Source of the DNA: CAWCDJ01 sp963836015
GTDB lineage: Bacteria; Acidobacteriota; Terriglobia; Bryobacterales; Bryobacteraceae
Assembly (NCBI GenBank): GCA_963836015.1
Contig: CAWIIF010000013.1
Span: 1-64,000 of the forward strand
Reading direction: 5' to 3'
Length of the DNA: 64,000 nt
Below are positions 8,406 to 19,949 of this stretch, piece by piece (positions within the stretch are counted from its first letter, which is position 1; every line of letters starts with the position of its first letter). The position numbers were made by a program, and so were the translations under genes. The notes under the pieces are model-generated. The model saw only the letters and a list, made by a program, of their open reading frames with translations. It ran no database searches and was not told the origin of the DNA.

Positions 8406-10061
8406 TTACCAGAACCGATGCCCGTTCGGAATCGCTCCGGGGAACACGTACGCGTACAGAATCACGATCAGCCCCACCAGCATTAGCAGTCCGATGCTGT
8501 GCTTCAACACCGCCCGGAACAGCGCGCCCTCCTGGCCCTCCTGGCCGGTCACCGCGCAGCCGATCACCAGCGATTGCGCCGCGATCATCTTGCCCATCAC
8601 CCCTCCCGCGCTGTTCGCCGCCCCCATCAGGATCGGACTCAGCGACAGCTTGTTCGCCGTGATCACCTGCAGGCTCCCGAACAGCGCGTTCGACCCCGCA
8701 TCCGTTCCACTCAGCGCCACGCCCAGCCAGCCGATCATCGTGCCGAAAAACGGAAACAATACGCCCGTGTGCGAAAGCGCCATCCCCATCGTCGCGTCCA
8801 TTCCGCAATACCGCGTCACGTACCCGATCCCCAGCATCGCCATGATCGCCACCACACTCCACCGCAACCTCCACATCGACTGGAAGAACAACTGCACCGT
8901 CCTCCTGAAGGAGAGTCCCAATAGCGGACCGGCGATCAGGCCCGCAAGGAACGTCGCGGTCCCGGGGGTCGACATCCAGGAAACGTCGAAGATCGCCGGC
9001 TCCGCGTATGGCTTCGCCACTACCGGGGGCATCCGCATCACCTGCAGATGCAGCCCGGGCACCGGTTGCCGCCAGGACACCACGTCCAGCGCCTTCGTCA
9101 CGGAGGGCACACCCCACAGAACCACCAAAGCCGCCAGCAGTACGAACGGCGACCAGGCCTTCGCCACCTTACGGGTCGAGAGTCCTTCACCGCGCGCGAC
9201 TTTTTTCACTTGGCCCTCGCCGGCGTACCGCCACACTTCGCGCGGCTGCCACACGTAGCGGAAGAACAGCGCCAGGAACACCAGGGTTCCGATACCGCCG
9301 ACGATATCGACCAGCGAAGCGTCGATGAAATTCGACCAGAAAAACTGAATGCCGCCGAACGTAAGCCCGCATGCCAGCAGCCCCGGCCACACCGCCATCA
9401 CGTCGCGCGTTTTGCACAGCACACGAATAAGCCAGAACGGCAGCACCAGCGTCGTCAGTGGCAGAATGCGCCCGATCATCGCGCTGAAGTCCGCTTCCGG
9501 CAAGCCCGTCACCGCCACCAGCGTCCTCACCGGATTGCCCAGGCCGCCATAGGCCACTGGTGCCGAGTTCGCGATGAGACACATCAGCGCAGTCTGAAAA
9601 GGCGGAAACCCGAGGCCGATCATCATGGCTCCCGTCACCGCGACCGGGGCCCCGCCGCCGCCCGCGCCCTCCAGAAGCGCGCCGAACGCAAAGGCAATCA
9701 GCAAAACCTGCAGACGCCGGTCTCCGGAGATGTCGCCGATCGATTCCTTCACGATCTCGAACTGTCCGGACTCCACCGACACGTCGTAGACGAACACAGC
9801 AGCCACCACGACCCAGGCAATCCGGAACCAGCCGAACACCAGGCCGTCAGCGACCGCTCCGGCCACCATGCCGAAGGGCATTCGAAACACCGCCAGTGCC
9901 ACTAACAACGCTGCCACGAACGCGTATACCGCCGCTTTCCATGCGGCCGTCCGCCGCACCGCCAGGAAGTAGAAGAGCGTGCATACCGGCACCGCTGCCG
10001 CTGCCGTCGAAAGGACCGTGTTTCCCAACGGGTTGAAATTCTGCAACCAGGGTTGATTCAT
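8406..10061 (-). CDS. lldP: L-lactate permease family transporter
   Basis: A 551-residue polytopic inner-membrane protein of the LctP family, which imports lactate (or glycolate) by proton symport. Diagnostic stretches include FAFGALLEGAGGGGAPVAVT, MCLIANSAPVAYGGLGNPV and, near the C-terminus, ALSGTDAGSNALFGSLQVIT and SAGGVMGKMIAAQSLVIGCA. About 12-14 hydrophobic segments are spread over the whole length, as usual for the family. I choose ATG 10061 (MNQPWLQNFNPLGN), the point where homologs begin; a slightly longer frame upstream is unlikely. A TATAAT box lies only ten bases before it. No lactate dehydrogenase genes are adjacent. Confidence 0.92.
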   Translation of the reverse strand: MNQPWLQNFNPLGNTVLSTAAAAVPVCTLFYFLAVRRTAAWKAAVYAFVAALLVALAVFRMPFGMVAGAVADGLVFGWFRIAWVVVAAVFVYDVSVESGQFEIVKESIGDISGDRRLQVLLIAFAFGALLEGAGGGGAPVAVTGAMMIGLGFPPFQTALMCLIANSAPVAYGGLGNPVRTLVAVTGLPEADFSAMIGRILPLTTLVLPFWLIRVLCKTRDVMAVWPGLLACGLTFGGIQFFWSNFIDASLVDIVGGIGTLVFLALFFRYVWQPREVWRYAGEGQVKKVARGEGLSTRKVAKAWSPFVLLAALVVLWGVPSVTKALDVVSWRQPVPGLHLQVMRMPPVVAKPYAEPAIFDVSWMSTPGTATFLAGLIAGPLLGLSFRRTVQLFFQSMWRLRWSVVAIMAMLGIGYVTRYCGMDATMGMALSHTGVLFPFFGTMIGWLGVALSGTDAGSNALFGSLQVITANKLSLSPILMGAANSAGGVMGKMIAAQSLVIGCAVTGQEGQEGALFRAVLKHSIGLLMLVGLIVILYAYVFPGAIPNGHRFW

Positions 10062-10071
10062 GAAGCCACCG

Positions 10072-10077
10072 ATTATA
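10072..10077 (-). promoter_or_regulatory. -10 box close to the lactate permease start
   Basis: A perfect TATAAT on the minus strand ends ten bases before the permease ATG, so the transcript would have a very short or absent leader. No good -35 box is visible at the right distance. Confidence 0.4.
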
Positions 10078-10144
10078 TAAGACAGCACTCCTTCATACCC
10101 GGGGTGGGTTGACTTGCCCCTGCGCAGGGCGATACCGTTGCCGC

Positions 10145-12544
10145 ATGATGCCAGAATCCACGCGCCGCCGTTTCCTCCTGCAGGCCGGAGTGCTCCCCCT
10201 GGCGGCCGCCGTGCCGCTCGCCGCCCAGGACTCGAGCGACCTGCTGCGCCGCCCCTGGGGCGCCCGCTGGATCTCGGCGCCCGGTTCGCACCCCGCCGAG
10301 TATGGCGTGTTCCATTTCCGCCGCACTCTCGACCTGCCCGCGAAGCCCCAACGCTTCCCGGTTCATGTGAGCGCCGACAACCGTTATCTGCTCTTCGTCA
10401 ACGGACGGCGCGCCGCCTGGGGGCCCGCGCGCGGCGACCTCTTCCACTGGCGCTACGAGACGATCGACCTCGCGCCCTATCTCGACGCCGGAAACAATGT
10501 GCTGGCCGCGTTGGTCTGGAATCTCGGCGACCTCGCTCCCGAAGCCCAGATCACCCTCGAAACCGGCTTCGTGCTGCAGGGAGAAACCGACGCCGAGCGC
10601 GCCGCCGATACCGGCCCGGCCTGGAAGTGCCTGCGGAGCGCCGCATACTCCCCGCTGGTCTTCACCAGTGGCCAGATGCATGGATACTTCGTGGCCGGCC
10701 CCGGCGACCGCATCGCCGCCGCGGCGCATCCCTGGGGCTGGGAAACCCGTGACTTTGACGACTCGCAATGGACCGCCGCGGAGGTGATCAGCCCCGCTGC
10801 GGGACGCGAAGCGCAGGACGTCCACACCCGCTGGATGCTCGTGACGCGCACCATCCCCGTCATGGAAGAGAAGCCGGAGCGGCTTCAACAGGTGCGCCGC
10901 GCCGTGGGAATTCCGCAGCCCCGAATGTTTCCCGCGAAACCCGAGCCCCTGCACATTCCCGCGCGGACCCAGGCCGTCCTGCTGCTCGACCAGACTTACC
11001 TGACCACGGCATTTCCCGAACTGACGGTCAGCGGCGGCAAGGACGCGGTCATCAGGATGCGCTACGCCGAAACCCTCTTCGAACCTCCCAAACCCGGCAG
11101 CCGCGCGTTGGATAAGGGCAACCGCAACGAGGTCGAAGGCAAGCGGTTCATCGGCAATCATGACGAGTTCGTCGCGGACGGAGGCGCCCGCCGCTCCTTC
11201 CGTCCGCTCTGGTGGCGCACTTACCGCTACCTGGAGCTCGACGTCGAAACCAGGGATCAGCCCCTCACCGTCGATGACCTCGCCGCCACGTACGTCGGAT
11301 ATCCCTTCGTGCGCCGCGCGGTCTTCGATGCCGGCTCACCGGAAATCGCGCGCATCCTCGACGTCGGCTGGCGCACGGCGCGCCTCTGTGCGCACGAAAC
11401 CTACATGGATTGCCCCTACTACGAGCAGCTCCAGTATGTCGGCGACACGCGCGTGCAGTGCCTCGTATCACTATTCAACAGCGGCGACGCGCGCCTCATG
11501 CGCAACGCCATCGATCTCATCAACGATTCCCGCCACAGCGACGGCTGCACCATGAGCCGCTACCCCACGCGCCTCGAGCAGTACATCCCCGGCTTCTCCC
11601 TCTGGTGGATCGGCATGGTGCACGACTATTGGTGGTACGCCGACGATCCGGCGTTCGTGCGCCGTATGCTGCCCGGTGTGCGCGCCGTCCTGAGCTTCTT
11701 CGCCGGCTACCAGAAGGAAAACGGCTCGCTCGGTTCTCTCCCCTGGTGGCGCTATTTCGACTGGGTGCCCTCATGGCCGAGCGGCAACGCGCCGCAGGAT
11801 CCCGATGGCTCCGCGGCCCTGTTCGATCTGCTGCTCCTGATGGCCAATCGCTGGGCCGCCCAGCTCGAAGCCGCGCTCGGCCTGCCTGCCATGGCGGATA
11901 CCTGCCGCGACCGCGAGCGCCAGTTGCGCGCTGTCTGCCAGCAGCTCTATTGGGATCCCGAAAAAAAGCTCTACGCGGATACGCCTTCGAAACAGCAGTT
12001 CTCGCTGCACACCAACACCATGGCCGTACTGGCCGATGTGGCCACAGGCGCCGGCGCGCACGACCTGCTGCTCCACGCTCTCTCGGCCGAAGGCCTCGCC
12101 CAGCCCGGGCTGTTCTTCCGCTACTACGTGCACACGGCGCTCGCCAAGGTCGGTGAAGGCGATCGCTACCTCGATCAGCTCGACGATTGGCGCGGCATGC
12201 TCGCGCGCGGCCTCACCACGTTTGCCGAGGTCGTGGACCGTCCCGGCAACCCGTCGCGCTCCGATTGTCACGCGTGGAGTGCCAGCCCGAACATCGAGAT
12301 CTTTCGCACCGTGCTCGGCGTCGATTCGGCAGCGCCCGGATTCCGCCGCGTCTCGGTTCGTCCGCACCTCGGCAGCTTGAAGTCCGCCTCCGGCTCGGTG
12401 CCGCACCCCAAGGGCAAGATCGACGTGAGGATCGAGCCCGAGTCAGCCATCGTCACCCTGCCTGAGGGCATCACGGGCGAATTCGCCTGGAAGACGGTGC
12501 GCCGCGAACTGCAGCCAGGCGTGAACCGCATCCCGCTGGCTTAG
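10145..12544 (+). CDS. Secreted alpha-L-rhamnosidase-like glycoside hydrolase (GH78 type)
   Basis: A 799-residue protein with an N-terminal twin-arginine signal (STRRRFLLQAGVLPLAAAV), so it is probably exported by Tat. Beta-sandwich domains fill roughly the first 400 residues (WGARWISAPGSHPAEYGVF, FVNGRRAAWGPARGDLFHW). An (alpha/alpha)6 catalytic domain follows with the GH78-like signature YMDCPYYEQLQYVGDTRVQ, whose acidic residues correspond to the catalytic region, and SLWWIGMVHDYWWYADDP. The end is a small beta domain. The family hydrolyses terminal rhamnose from plant or bacterial glycans. The start could be either of two adjacent ATGs. It is divergent from the permease. Exact sugar specificity is unknown. 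Confidence 0.85.
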   Translation: MMPESTRRRFLLQAGVLPLAAAVPLAAQDSSDLLRRPWGARWISAPGSHPAEYGVFHFRRTLDLPAKPQRFPVHVSADNRYLLFVNGRRAAWGPARGDLFHWRYETIDLAPYLDAGNNVLAALVWNLGDLAPEAQITLETGFVLQGETDAERAADTGPAWKCLRSAAYSPLVFTSGQMHGYFVAGPGDRIAAAAHPWGWETRDFDDSQWTAAEVISPAAGREAQDVHTRWMLVTRTIPVMEEKPERLQQVRRAVGIPQPRMFPAKPEPLHIPARTQAVLLLDQTYLTTAFPELTVSGGKDAVIRMRYAETLFEPPKPGSRALDKGNRNEVEGKRFIGNHDEFVADGGARRSFRPLWWRTYRYLELDVETRDQPLTVDDLAATYVGYPFVRRAVFDAGSPEIARILDVGWRTARLCAHETYMDCPYYEQLQYVGDTRVQCLVSLFNSGDARLMRNAIDLINDSRHSDGCTMSRYPTRLEQYIPGFSLWWIGMVHDYWWYADDPAFVRRMLPGVRAVLSFFAGYQKENGSLGSLPWWRYFDWVPSWPSGNAPQDPDGSAALFDLLLLMANRWAAQLEAALGLPAMADTCRDRERQLRAVCQQLYWDPEKKLYADTPSKQQFSLHTNTMAVLADVATGAGAHDLLLHALSAEGLAQPGLFFRYYVHTALAKVGEGDRYLDQLDDWRGMLARGLTTFAEVVDRPGNPSRSDCHAWSASPNIEIFRTVLGVDSAAPGFRRVSVRPHLGSLKSASGSVPHPKGKIDVRIEPESAIVTLPEGITGEFAWKTVRRELQPGVNRIPLA

Positions 12545-12558
12545 TGTGGTGCGCGCGC

Positions 12559-14351
<1,793 letters not shown>

Positions 14352-14352
<1 letters not shown>

Positions 14353-15629
14353 CAATTCAGCGTGGAGGCGAGCGCCGCCGCGATTTCGTCGCGGGTCAAT
14401 TCCTTCTGCTCGCCGGTTGTCATATTTTTGAGCGCGTAGCGGCCCGCCGCCATTTCGTTGTCGCCTACGATCAGCGTGAAGCGGGCTCCCATCTTGTTCG
14501 CCAGCTCCATGGAGCGCTTCAGCTTGCCTTCCGCCAGTTCCACAGAAAGCCCGGCGCGCCGGTAATCGCGCGCCATCACCGCCGCATGCCTCAAGGCGGC
14601 CTCCCCCAGCGGCGCGATGAAAAGGTCGAGCCCGTCCGCCGGCTGGTCGCCTTCCACCGACATAACCAGCCGGTCTTCTCCGATCGAAAACCCGATGCCC
14701 GGAGCGTGCACTCTCGAGCCGAGCGACTCCGCCAGGCCGTCGTAGCGGCCGCCTCCCAACACCGAGTTCTGCGCGCCGAGCGATCCGTGCACCACTTCAA
14801 ACGTCGTGCGCATGTAGTAATCCAGGCCCCGCACCAGCCGCGGCCGCACCGCGTATTCGATTCCGCGGTCCCCCAGGTACTGCTTCACGGCTTCGAAGTG
14901 CGCGCGGCAGGCGTCGCACAGGCAGTCGGTGATGTGCGGCAGCTTCTCGATGATCGGCTGGTCCGCCTCCACCTTGCAATCGAGCACGCGCAGCGGATTG
15001 GTCTCGGCGCGCCGCTGGCAATCGCCGCACATCTGCGGCGCTACGGACTGCAGCTCCTGGCGCAGCCGCTCCACGTACTGCGGCCGGCAATTGGCGTCTC
15101 CCACCGAGTTGATCAGCAGTTGGAACCCGCTCAGCCCGACGCCTTTGAGAATCTCCACCACCATCTCGATCACTTCGGCATCCACCGCCGGCGATTCCGA
15201 GCCGATAGCCTCCGCGCCGATCTGGTAGAACTGCCGGTAGCGTCCCTTTTGCGGCCGCTCGCGCCGGAACATCGGACCGATGTAGTAGAGCTTCTGCACG
15301 CCGGGACGCTGGTCGAGCCGGTGCTCGATATAGGCCCGGATCACCGAGGCCGTGTTTTCCGGCCGCAGCGTGAGCGACGTCTCCTCGCGGTCGCGGTCGG
15401 TGAAGGTGTACATCTCCTTCGTGACGATGTCGGTTTCCTCGCCCACACCGCGCGCGAACAACTGCGTCTCCTCGAGGATCGGGGTGCGGATTTCGTAGTA
15501 GTGGTAGGCGCGGAAAATGGCTCGCGCGGCAGCCTCGACACGGTTCCACACTTCGGTCGATGGAGGTAGTAAGTCCCTGGTTCCTTTGACGGCTTTTATC
15601 AAGGTGTTCTGGAAATTCCATGCTAACAT
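14352..15629 (-). CDS. hisS: Histidyl-tRNA synthetase
   Basis: A 425-residue class II synthetase. It begins near the canonical N-terminus (KAVKGTRDLLPPST). Motif 2 is visible as GPMFRRERPQKGRYRQFYQI, and histidine-binding elements appear as VRGLDYYMRTTFEVV with GGGRYDGLAESLG. A C-terminal anticodon-binding domain follows. A four-cysteine pattern in CGDCQRR and CLCDACRAH may bind zinc. It is translated just ahead of aspS with overlapping stop and start. The divergent neighbour is the M1 aminopeptidase. Confidence 0.97.
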
Positions 15630-15695
15630 GCCGGGCTTTACGCTTCACTCCCGCCGGGCACACCTCCGCGCGGTGGTGGGGTAACATCTAAAGAT

Positions 15696-18341
15696 ATGCG
15701 TGTTCCTCGTACGGCCCCCCTGCTTCTCATTGCGGCGCTTGCTTCTCGAGTATTTGCCGCGGAAGCGCCTAACCTCAAGCTCGGATACGACGTACGTCCG
15801 GTCCGCTACTCCGCCGACCTGACTTTGCTTACCGATGCGCCGGGCTTCCACGGCACCATCGATATCGACGTGAATCTCGAGAAGCCCGCCTCGCTCATCT
15901 GGCTGAACGCCACGGAGATTCAAATTGGGCGCGCCGCCATTTTGGCGGCAGGTAAATCGCAGACAGCGGCGATCGAACCCGGGAACGAGAACTTTGTGGG
16001 ACTGCGTTTTCCCGCCGAGGTTCCTTCGGGACCCGCCAGGATCCACATCGAGTACGAGGGAAAGGTCAGCGACAAGAACACGGCCGGGATCTTTCGGGGA
16101 ACCGATGGAGCCGAGAAGTACCTGTACACGCAGTTCGAATCCACCGATGCCCGGCGCGCGTTCCCCTGCTTCGACCAGCCGGATTTCAAGACGCCGTGGC
16201 AGTTGACCCTGCATGTCAAGAAGGATGAGCTGGCCTTCTCCAATACGCCCCAGGCCTCCGAAACGGACGAGGCCGGCGGCATGAAGCGCGTGGTCTTCGC
16301 GGCCACCAAGCCGCTGCCAAGCTATCTCGTGGCCTTCGCGGTGGGGCACTTCGACGTCGTGGACGGCGGCACCACCGGGCGCAACCACGTCCCCGTCCGC
16401 ATCATCACGCCCAAGGGAAAAGCCGCTCAGGCCAAATATGCGGCCGAGGTGACCGGACCGATCATCCAGCAGCTCGAAAACTACTTCGGAATCCCCTACC
16501 CCTACGAGAAGGCCGACCAGGTGGCGATTCCGCTCACCTTCGGTTTCGGCGCCATGGAAAATGCGGGGCTGGTGACCTACGCGCAGACGCTGATCCTCTC
16601 CGACCCCGCCATCGATACCGCCGCCCGTCAGCGCGAGTACGCCAGCGTCGCGGCCCACGAACTGGCCCACCAGTGGTTCGGCGACCTCGTGACGATGGCC
16701 TGGTGGGACGACACCTGGCTCAACGAAGCATTCGCCACCTGGACGTCCTCGAAAATTCTGGCCGGATGGCAGCCCCAATGGAACACGCGCCTGGGCGACC
16801 TCGGCGCGAAGTTCGGAGCCATGAGCGAGGACAGCCTGGTTTCCACCCGCCAGATCCGCCAGCCGATCGAGAGCATGGACGACATTTCGAACGCCTTCGA
16901 CGGCATCACCTACGAGAAAGGGGCGGCCGTCATCCGCATGTTCGAGAGCTGGGTGGGCGAAAAGCAGTTCCAGTCCGGCGTCAACAGCTACTTGAAGCGG
17001 CACGCCTTCAAGAACGCGACGATGGGCGACTTCCTCGATGCGATCAGTGCGGCCGGAAAGCCGCAGCTCACCCGTGCCTTCTCGACGTTTCTGGAGCAGC
17101 CGGGCTTCCCGGAGATCTCGGTCCAGTTGAATTGCAGCGCTGCCCCTTCGCTCGAGCTGAGCCAGAAGCGCTACCTCCCCATCGGCTCTTCGGGCGCGCG
17201 GACCGAGCACTGGCAGGTTCCGGTCTGCGTGCGCTACCAGACCAGCAAGGGTCCGCAAAAGGAATGCTTCCTTCTCACTCAGCCGAAGGCCGAGTTCAAA
17301 CTGGCAAAAGCCACCGGCTGCCCGGCGTATGTATCGGCCAACGACGGCGCCGCGGGATACTATGTCACCGCGTACTCCCACGAAATGCTCGACAAGCTTC
17401 TCGCCGGCGGGCGGGAGTTTCTCAACCCAGCCGAACGGCGCAGCCTGCTGCACGACCTGAGCTCGCTGGTGGCCGCCGGTGACCTGAAGGAGAGCGAAGC
17501 GCTCTCCGCCGTGCCGAGCTTCGCGAGCTCGCCCGAACGGCAGATTGTCTCCCAGGCACAGGGGGTGGCGGGAGCTATCGACCGCCTCGTCCCCTCCAAT
17601 CTACGGCCGAACTACGCACGCTACATCGAGAAGGCCTTCGGCGCGCGGGCCGCGGAGCTCGGGTGGTCGGCCAAGCCGGGCGAAGATGAGGAGACCAAAC
17701 TGCTGCGCGCAAGCCTGGTACCGTTCGTCGCGGTGGCCGGTGAAGACCAGAAGCTGCAGCAGCAGGCGCGGCAACTGGCGGACGGGTGGCTCAAGGATCG
17801 CAAGGGGATCGATGCGAACATGATCGGCGGAGTGCTGGCAACCGCGGCCCATCGCGGCGACCGGGCGCTGTTCGACACCATGCTCCAGGAGCTGAAGAAG
17901 ACACAGGACCGGCAGCAGCGCCAGAGAATCATCGCGGCGCTCGGCTCGTTCAGCGACCCGCAGATTGCCCAGGCCGGCCTGGGCCTGATCCTGCGGCCCG
18001 ATATGGACCCGCGCGAAACCGTGTACGTGCTGTTCGGGGCGCTGGGGGACCGCGAAACACAGAGGCTTCCGTTTGAATTCGTGAAGTCGAACTACGATGA
18101 ACTGCTCAAGCGGCTGCCTTCGGGCGGCGGATTCGACGCGGGCGCTGTTCTGCCGTTCACCGGCGGCGGCATTTGCGACGAGAGCTCGCGTAAGGAGTTC
18201 GTCGGATTCTTCGAGGATCGCGCCAAGAAATTCATCGGAGGCCCGCGAAATTATGCCCAGGCGCTCGAGGGGATCAAGCTGTGCGAGGCGCAGAAGTCCG
18301 CGCAGGGGGCGGATGCGACCGCCTTCCTGGAGAAGCAGTAG
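15696..18341 (+). CDS. M1 family zinc aminopeptidase, secreted
   Basis: An 881-residue metallopeptidase with an N-terminal signal peptide (MRVPRTAPLLLIAALASRVF). It has the exopeptidase motif GAMEN at residues 285-289, the zinc site HELAH at 321-325 and the third ligand Glu344 in WLNEAFA, exactly 19 residues after the second His. The C-terminal half is the helical ERAP1/PepN-like domain. It removes N-terminal amino acids from peptides, probably in the periplasm. A TAACAT box lies eight bases before the ATG. It converges on the Ser/Thr kinase gene, seven bases from its stop. Confidence 0.93.
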   Translation: MRVPRTAPLLLIAALASRVFAAEAPNLKLGYDVRPVRYSADLTLLTDAPGFHGTIDIDVNLEKPASLIWLNATEIQIGRAAILAAGKSQTAAIEPGNENFVGLRFPAEVPSGPARIHIEYEGKVSDKNTAGIFRGTDGAEKYLYTQFESTDARRAFPCFDQPDFKTPWQLTLHVKKDELAFSNTPQASETDEAGGMKRVVFAATKPLPSYLVAFAVGHFDVVDGGTTGRNHVPVRIITPKGKAAQAKYAAEVTGPIIQQLENYFGIPYPYEKADQVAIPLTFGFGAMENAGLVTYAQTLILSDPAIDTAARQREYASVAAHELAHQWFGDLVTMAWWDDTWLNEAFATWTSSKILAGWQPQWNTRLGDLGAKFGAMSEDSLVSTRQIRQPIESMDDISNAFDGITYEKGAAVIRMFESWVGEKQFQSGVNSYLKRHAFKNATMGDFLDAISAAGKPQLTRAFSTFLEQPGFPEISVQLNCSAAPSLELSQKRYLPIGSSGARTEHWQVPVCVRYQTSKGPQKECFLLTQPKAEFKLAKATGCPAYVSANDGAAGYYVTAYSHEMLDKLLAGGREFLNPAERRSLLHDLSSLVAAGDLKESEALSAVPSFASSPERQIVSQAQGVAGAIDRLVPSNLRPNYARYIEKAFGARAAELGWSAKPGEDEETKLLRASLVPFVAVAGEDQKLQQQARQLADGWLKDRKGIDANMIGGVLATAAHRGDRALFDTMLQELKKTQDRQQRQRIIAALGSFSDPQIAQAGLGLILRPDMDPRETVYVLFGALGDRETQRLPFEFVKSNYDELLKRLPSGGGFDAGAVLPFTGGGICDESSRKEFVGFFEDRAKKFIGGPRNYAQALEGIKLCEAQKSAQGADATAFLEKQ

Positions 18342-18347
18342 GTAAGC

Positions 18348-19781
18348 CTATTCCAGCTCCGGCTTGGCTCCTGCGGCCGCCGGCGCCGCCGACTGGCCCG
18401 CGGAACTGTTGCCGTGCCGTCCGAATATCCGGCCCAGCGTGCGCCGGATGATGTTGGGGCGTTTCTGCTGGACCGCCGGCAGCGCGGTCTCGGGAGCCGG
18501 AGGCGCGATGGCGTCCGGCAGCGGGGCCGCCGCCTGTCTGGGCAGCGGCGGTGCAAGGCCGGTCTCGACAGGTAATTCAGGACGCCGTGCCGCCGCGGCT
18601 TCGGGTTTGGGATTGCCCGCAAAACGGTGGGGCGCGGGAATCGCTGCAGGAGAAAGCGCAACGCCCGATTGCCTGGCTGCGGATTTGGAGGGCTTCCGCC
18701 GGCGCGCCGGCCGCGTGGGTTGCGGGGGTGGCGGAGCTTGGGAAACCGCATCCACTGTGACGGGAGCCGGCGCTGGGGTCGCGGCCTCGATCGGACGGGT
18801 AATGGCAGCGGGCGGGGTGATCTCAGAGCGGGGCGTCGCGAAACGCGCCGCCCAGGCTCCCAGTCCGCAGACGGCAAGAATCACCGCTGCCGCCGCGGCC
18901 GCCATGCGACCCCGCCCCGTGCGGCGGTCCGCGGGTCCTGGTGGCACCGGCATGGTAGCCGGGACAAGTGCCTCGAACAGTGCGGAGTGGAAACCGGCGC
19001 CGTCCTCGAACCGGCGCGCCGGATCCTTTTCGAGCGCCTTCAGGATCACCTCGTTTAGCCGCCGGCCGATCGTCGGCGCTAGCTCCACCGGGGGCACCGG
19101 CGCGGTATTCTGGTGCGCCAGCATTACCGCAAACCCGTTTGTGCCCACGAAGGGCGGCCTGCCCGTGACCGCTTCGTAGAGGACCACGCCGGTCGAGTAG
19201 ACGTCGCTGCGGGCATCGGCGGGCGCAGTTCCGCTCACCTGTTCGGGAGACATGTAGCAGGGTGTGCCGATGTTCTCTCCAGATGAGGTGATACGTGCGC
19301 CATTAGCGACCTGGGCGAGTCCGAAATCGGTGAGCTTCACCGTTCCATCGGGGGTGATCAGGATGTTGTCGGGCTTGATGTCCCGATGAACCACTCCCCT
19401 CTGCTCCGCGTAACTCAGGCCGGCCAGCACCTGCAGGGTGTAGTCGACCGCCGTGGACGGAGCCAGAGCCCCGCCATTCAGGATGCTGCGCAGGGATTGG
19501 CCCTTTACCAGTTCCATCGCGAGGGCCAGTCCCCAGGGAGTTTGAAAGGCGCCATACACGGTGGCAATGTTGGGATGTTGCAGGCTCGCCTGGACTTGAA
19601 TCTCGCGCAGAAAGCGCTGTTCGTCGTCGGCCGCGGACGGTCCGGCATCCAGCATCAGCTTGACGGCATCGATTCGCCGCGTGATGGCATGCTCCGCTTC
19701 GAACACGATCCCGTATGCGCCCTTCCCGATGCGCGAGAGAATGCGGTAGTCGCCGAGTTGTGTCCCAGCTTCCAGGTTCAT
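18348..19781 (-). CDS. Transmembrane Ser/Thr protein kinase (Pkn type)
   Basis: A 477-residue protein whose first 270 residues form a Hanks-type kinase: glycine loop IGKGAYGIV (18-26), ATP-binding Lys41, catalytic HRDIKPDN (132-139), DFG at 152-154 and CYMSPE in the activation segment. All key residues are present, so it should be active. One membrane helix follows at about 293-314, then an Ala/Pro/Arg-rich tail of about 160 residues with no recognisable sensor domain. The kinase domain is therefore cytoplasmic and the tail extracytoplasmic. Substrates are unknown. Confidence 0.93.
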   Translation of the reverse strand: MNLEAGTQLGDYRILSRIGKGAYGIVFEAEHAITRRIDAVKLMLDAGPSAADDEQRFLREIQVQASLQHPNIATVYGAFQTPWGLALAMELVKGQSLRSILNGGALAPSTAVDYTLQVLAGLSYAEQRGVVHRDIKPDNILITPDGTVKLTDFGLAQVANGARITSSGENIGTPCYMSPEQVSGTAPADARSDVYSTGVVLYEAVTGRPPFVGTNGFAVMLAHQNTAPVPPVELAPTIGRRLNEVILKALEKDPARRFEDGAGFHSALFEALVPATMPVPPGPADRRTGRGRMAAAAAAVILAVCGLGAWAARFATPRSEITPPAAITRPIEAATPAPAPVTVDAVSQAPPPPQPTRPARRRKPSKSAARQSGVALSPAAIPAPHRFAGNPKPEAAAARRPELPVETGLAPPLPRQAAAPLPDAIAPPAPETALPAVQQKRPNIIRRTLGRIFGRHGNSSAGQSAAPAAAGAKPELE

Positions 19782-19949
19782 ACGACGTTTGAAGCACAGC
19801 CCCGGCGGCGGCAGCGCAAGGGAATCGGCCGCAAGCCGCGGCCTATTCCGAGCCGCCTCAATTGTAACGGGCGCCGGACACGTGCATCAATTGCACGGAT
19901 GTTAACCGAAGCATGCAAACTAAGGTGAACATGCGCTCCACGGCTTCCG

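Noticed and set aside
15645..17453. 602-codon open frame antisense to the M1 aminopeptidase
   Set aside because: Shadow frame with low-complexity composition; the plus-strand frame holds GAMEN and HELAH motifs.
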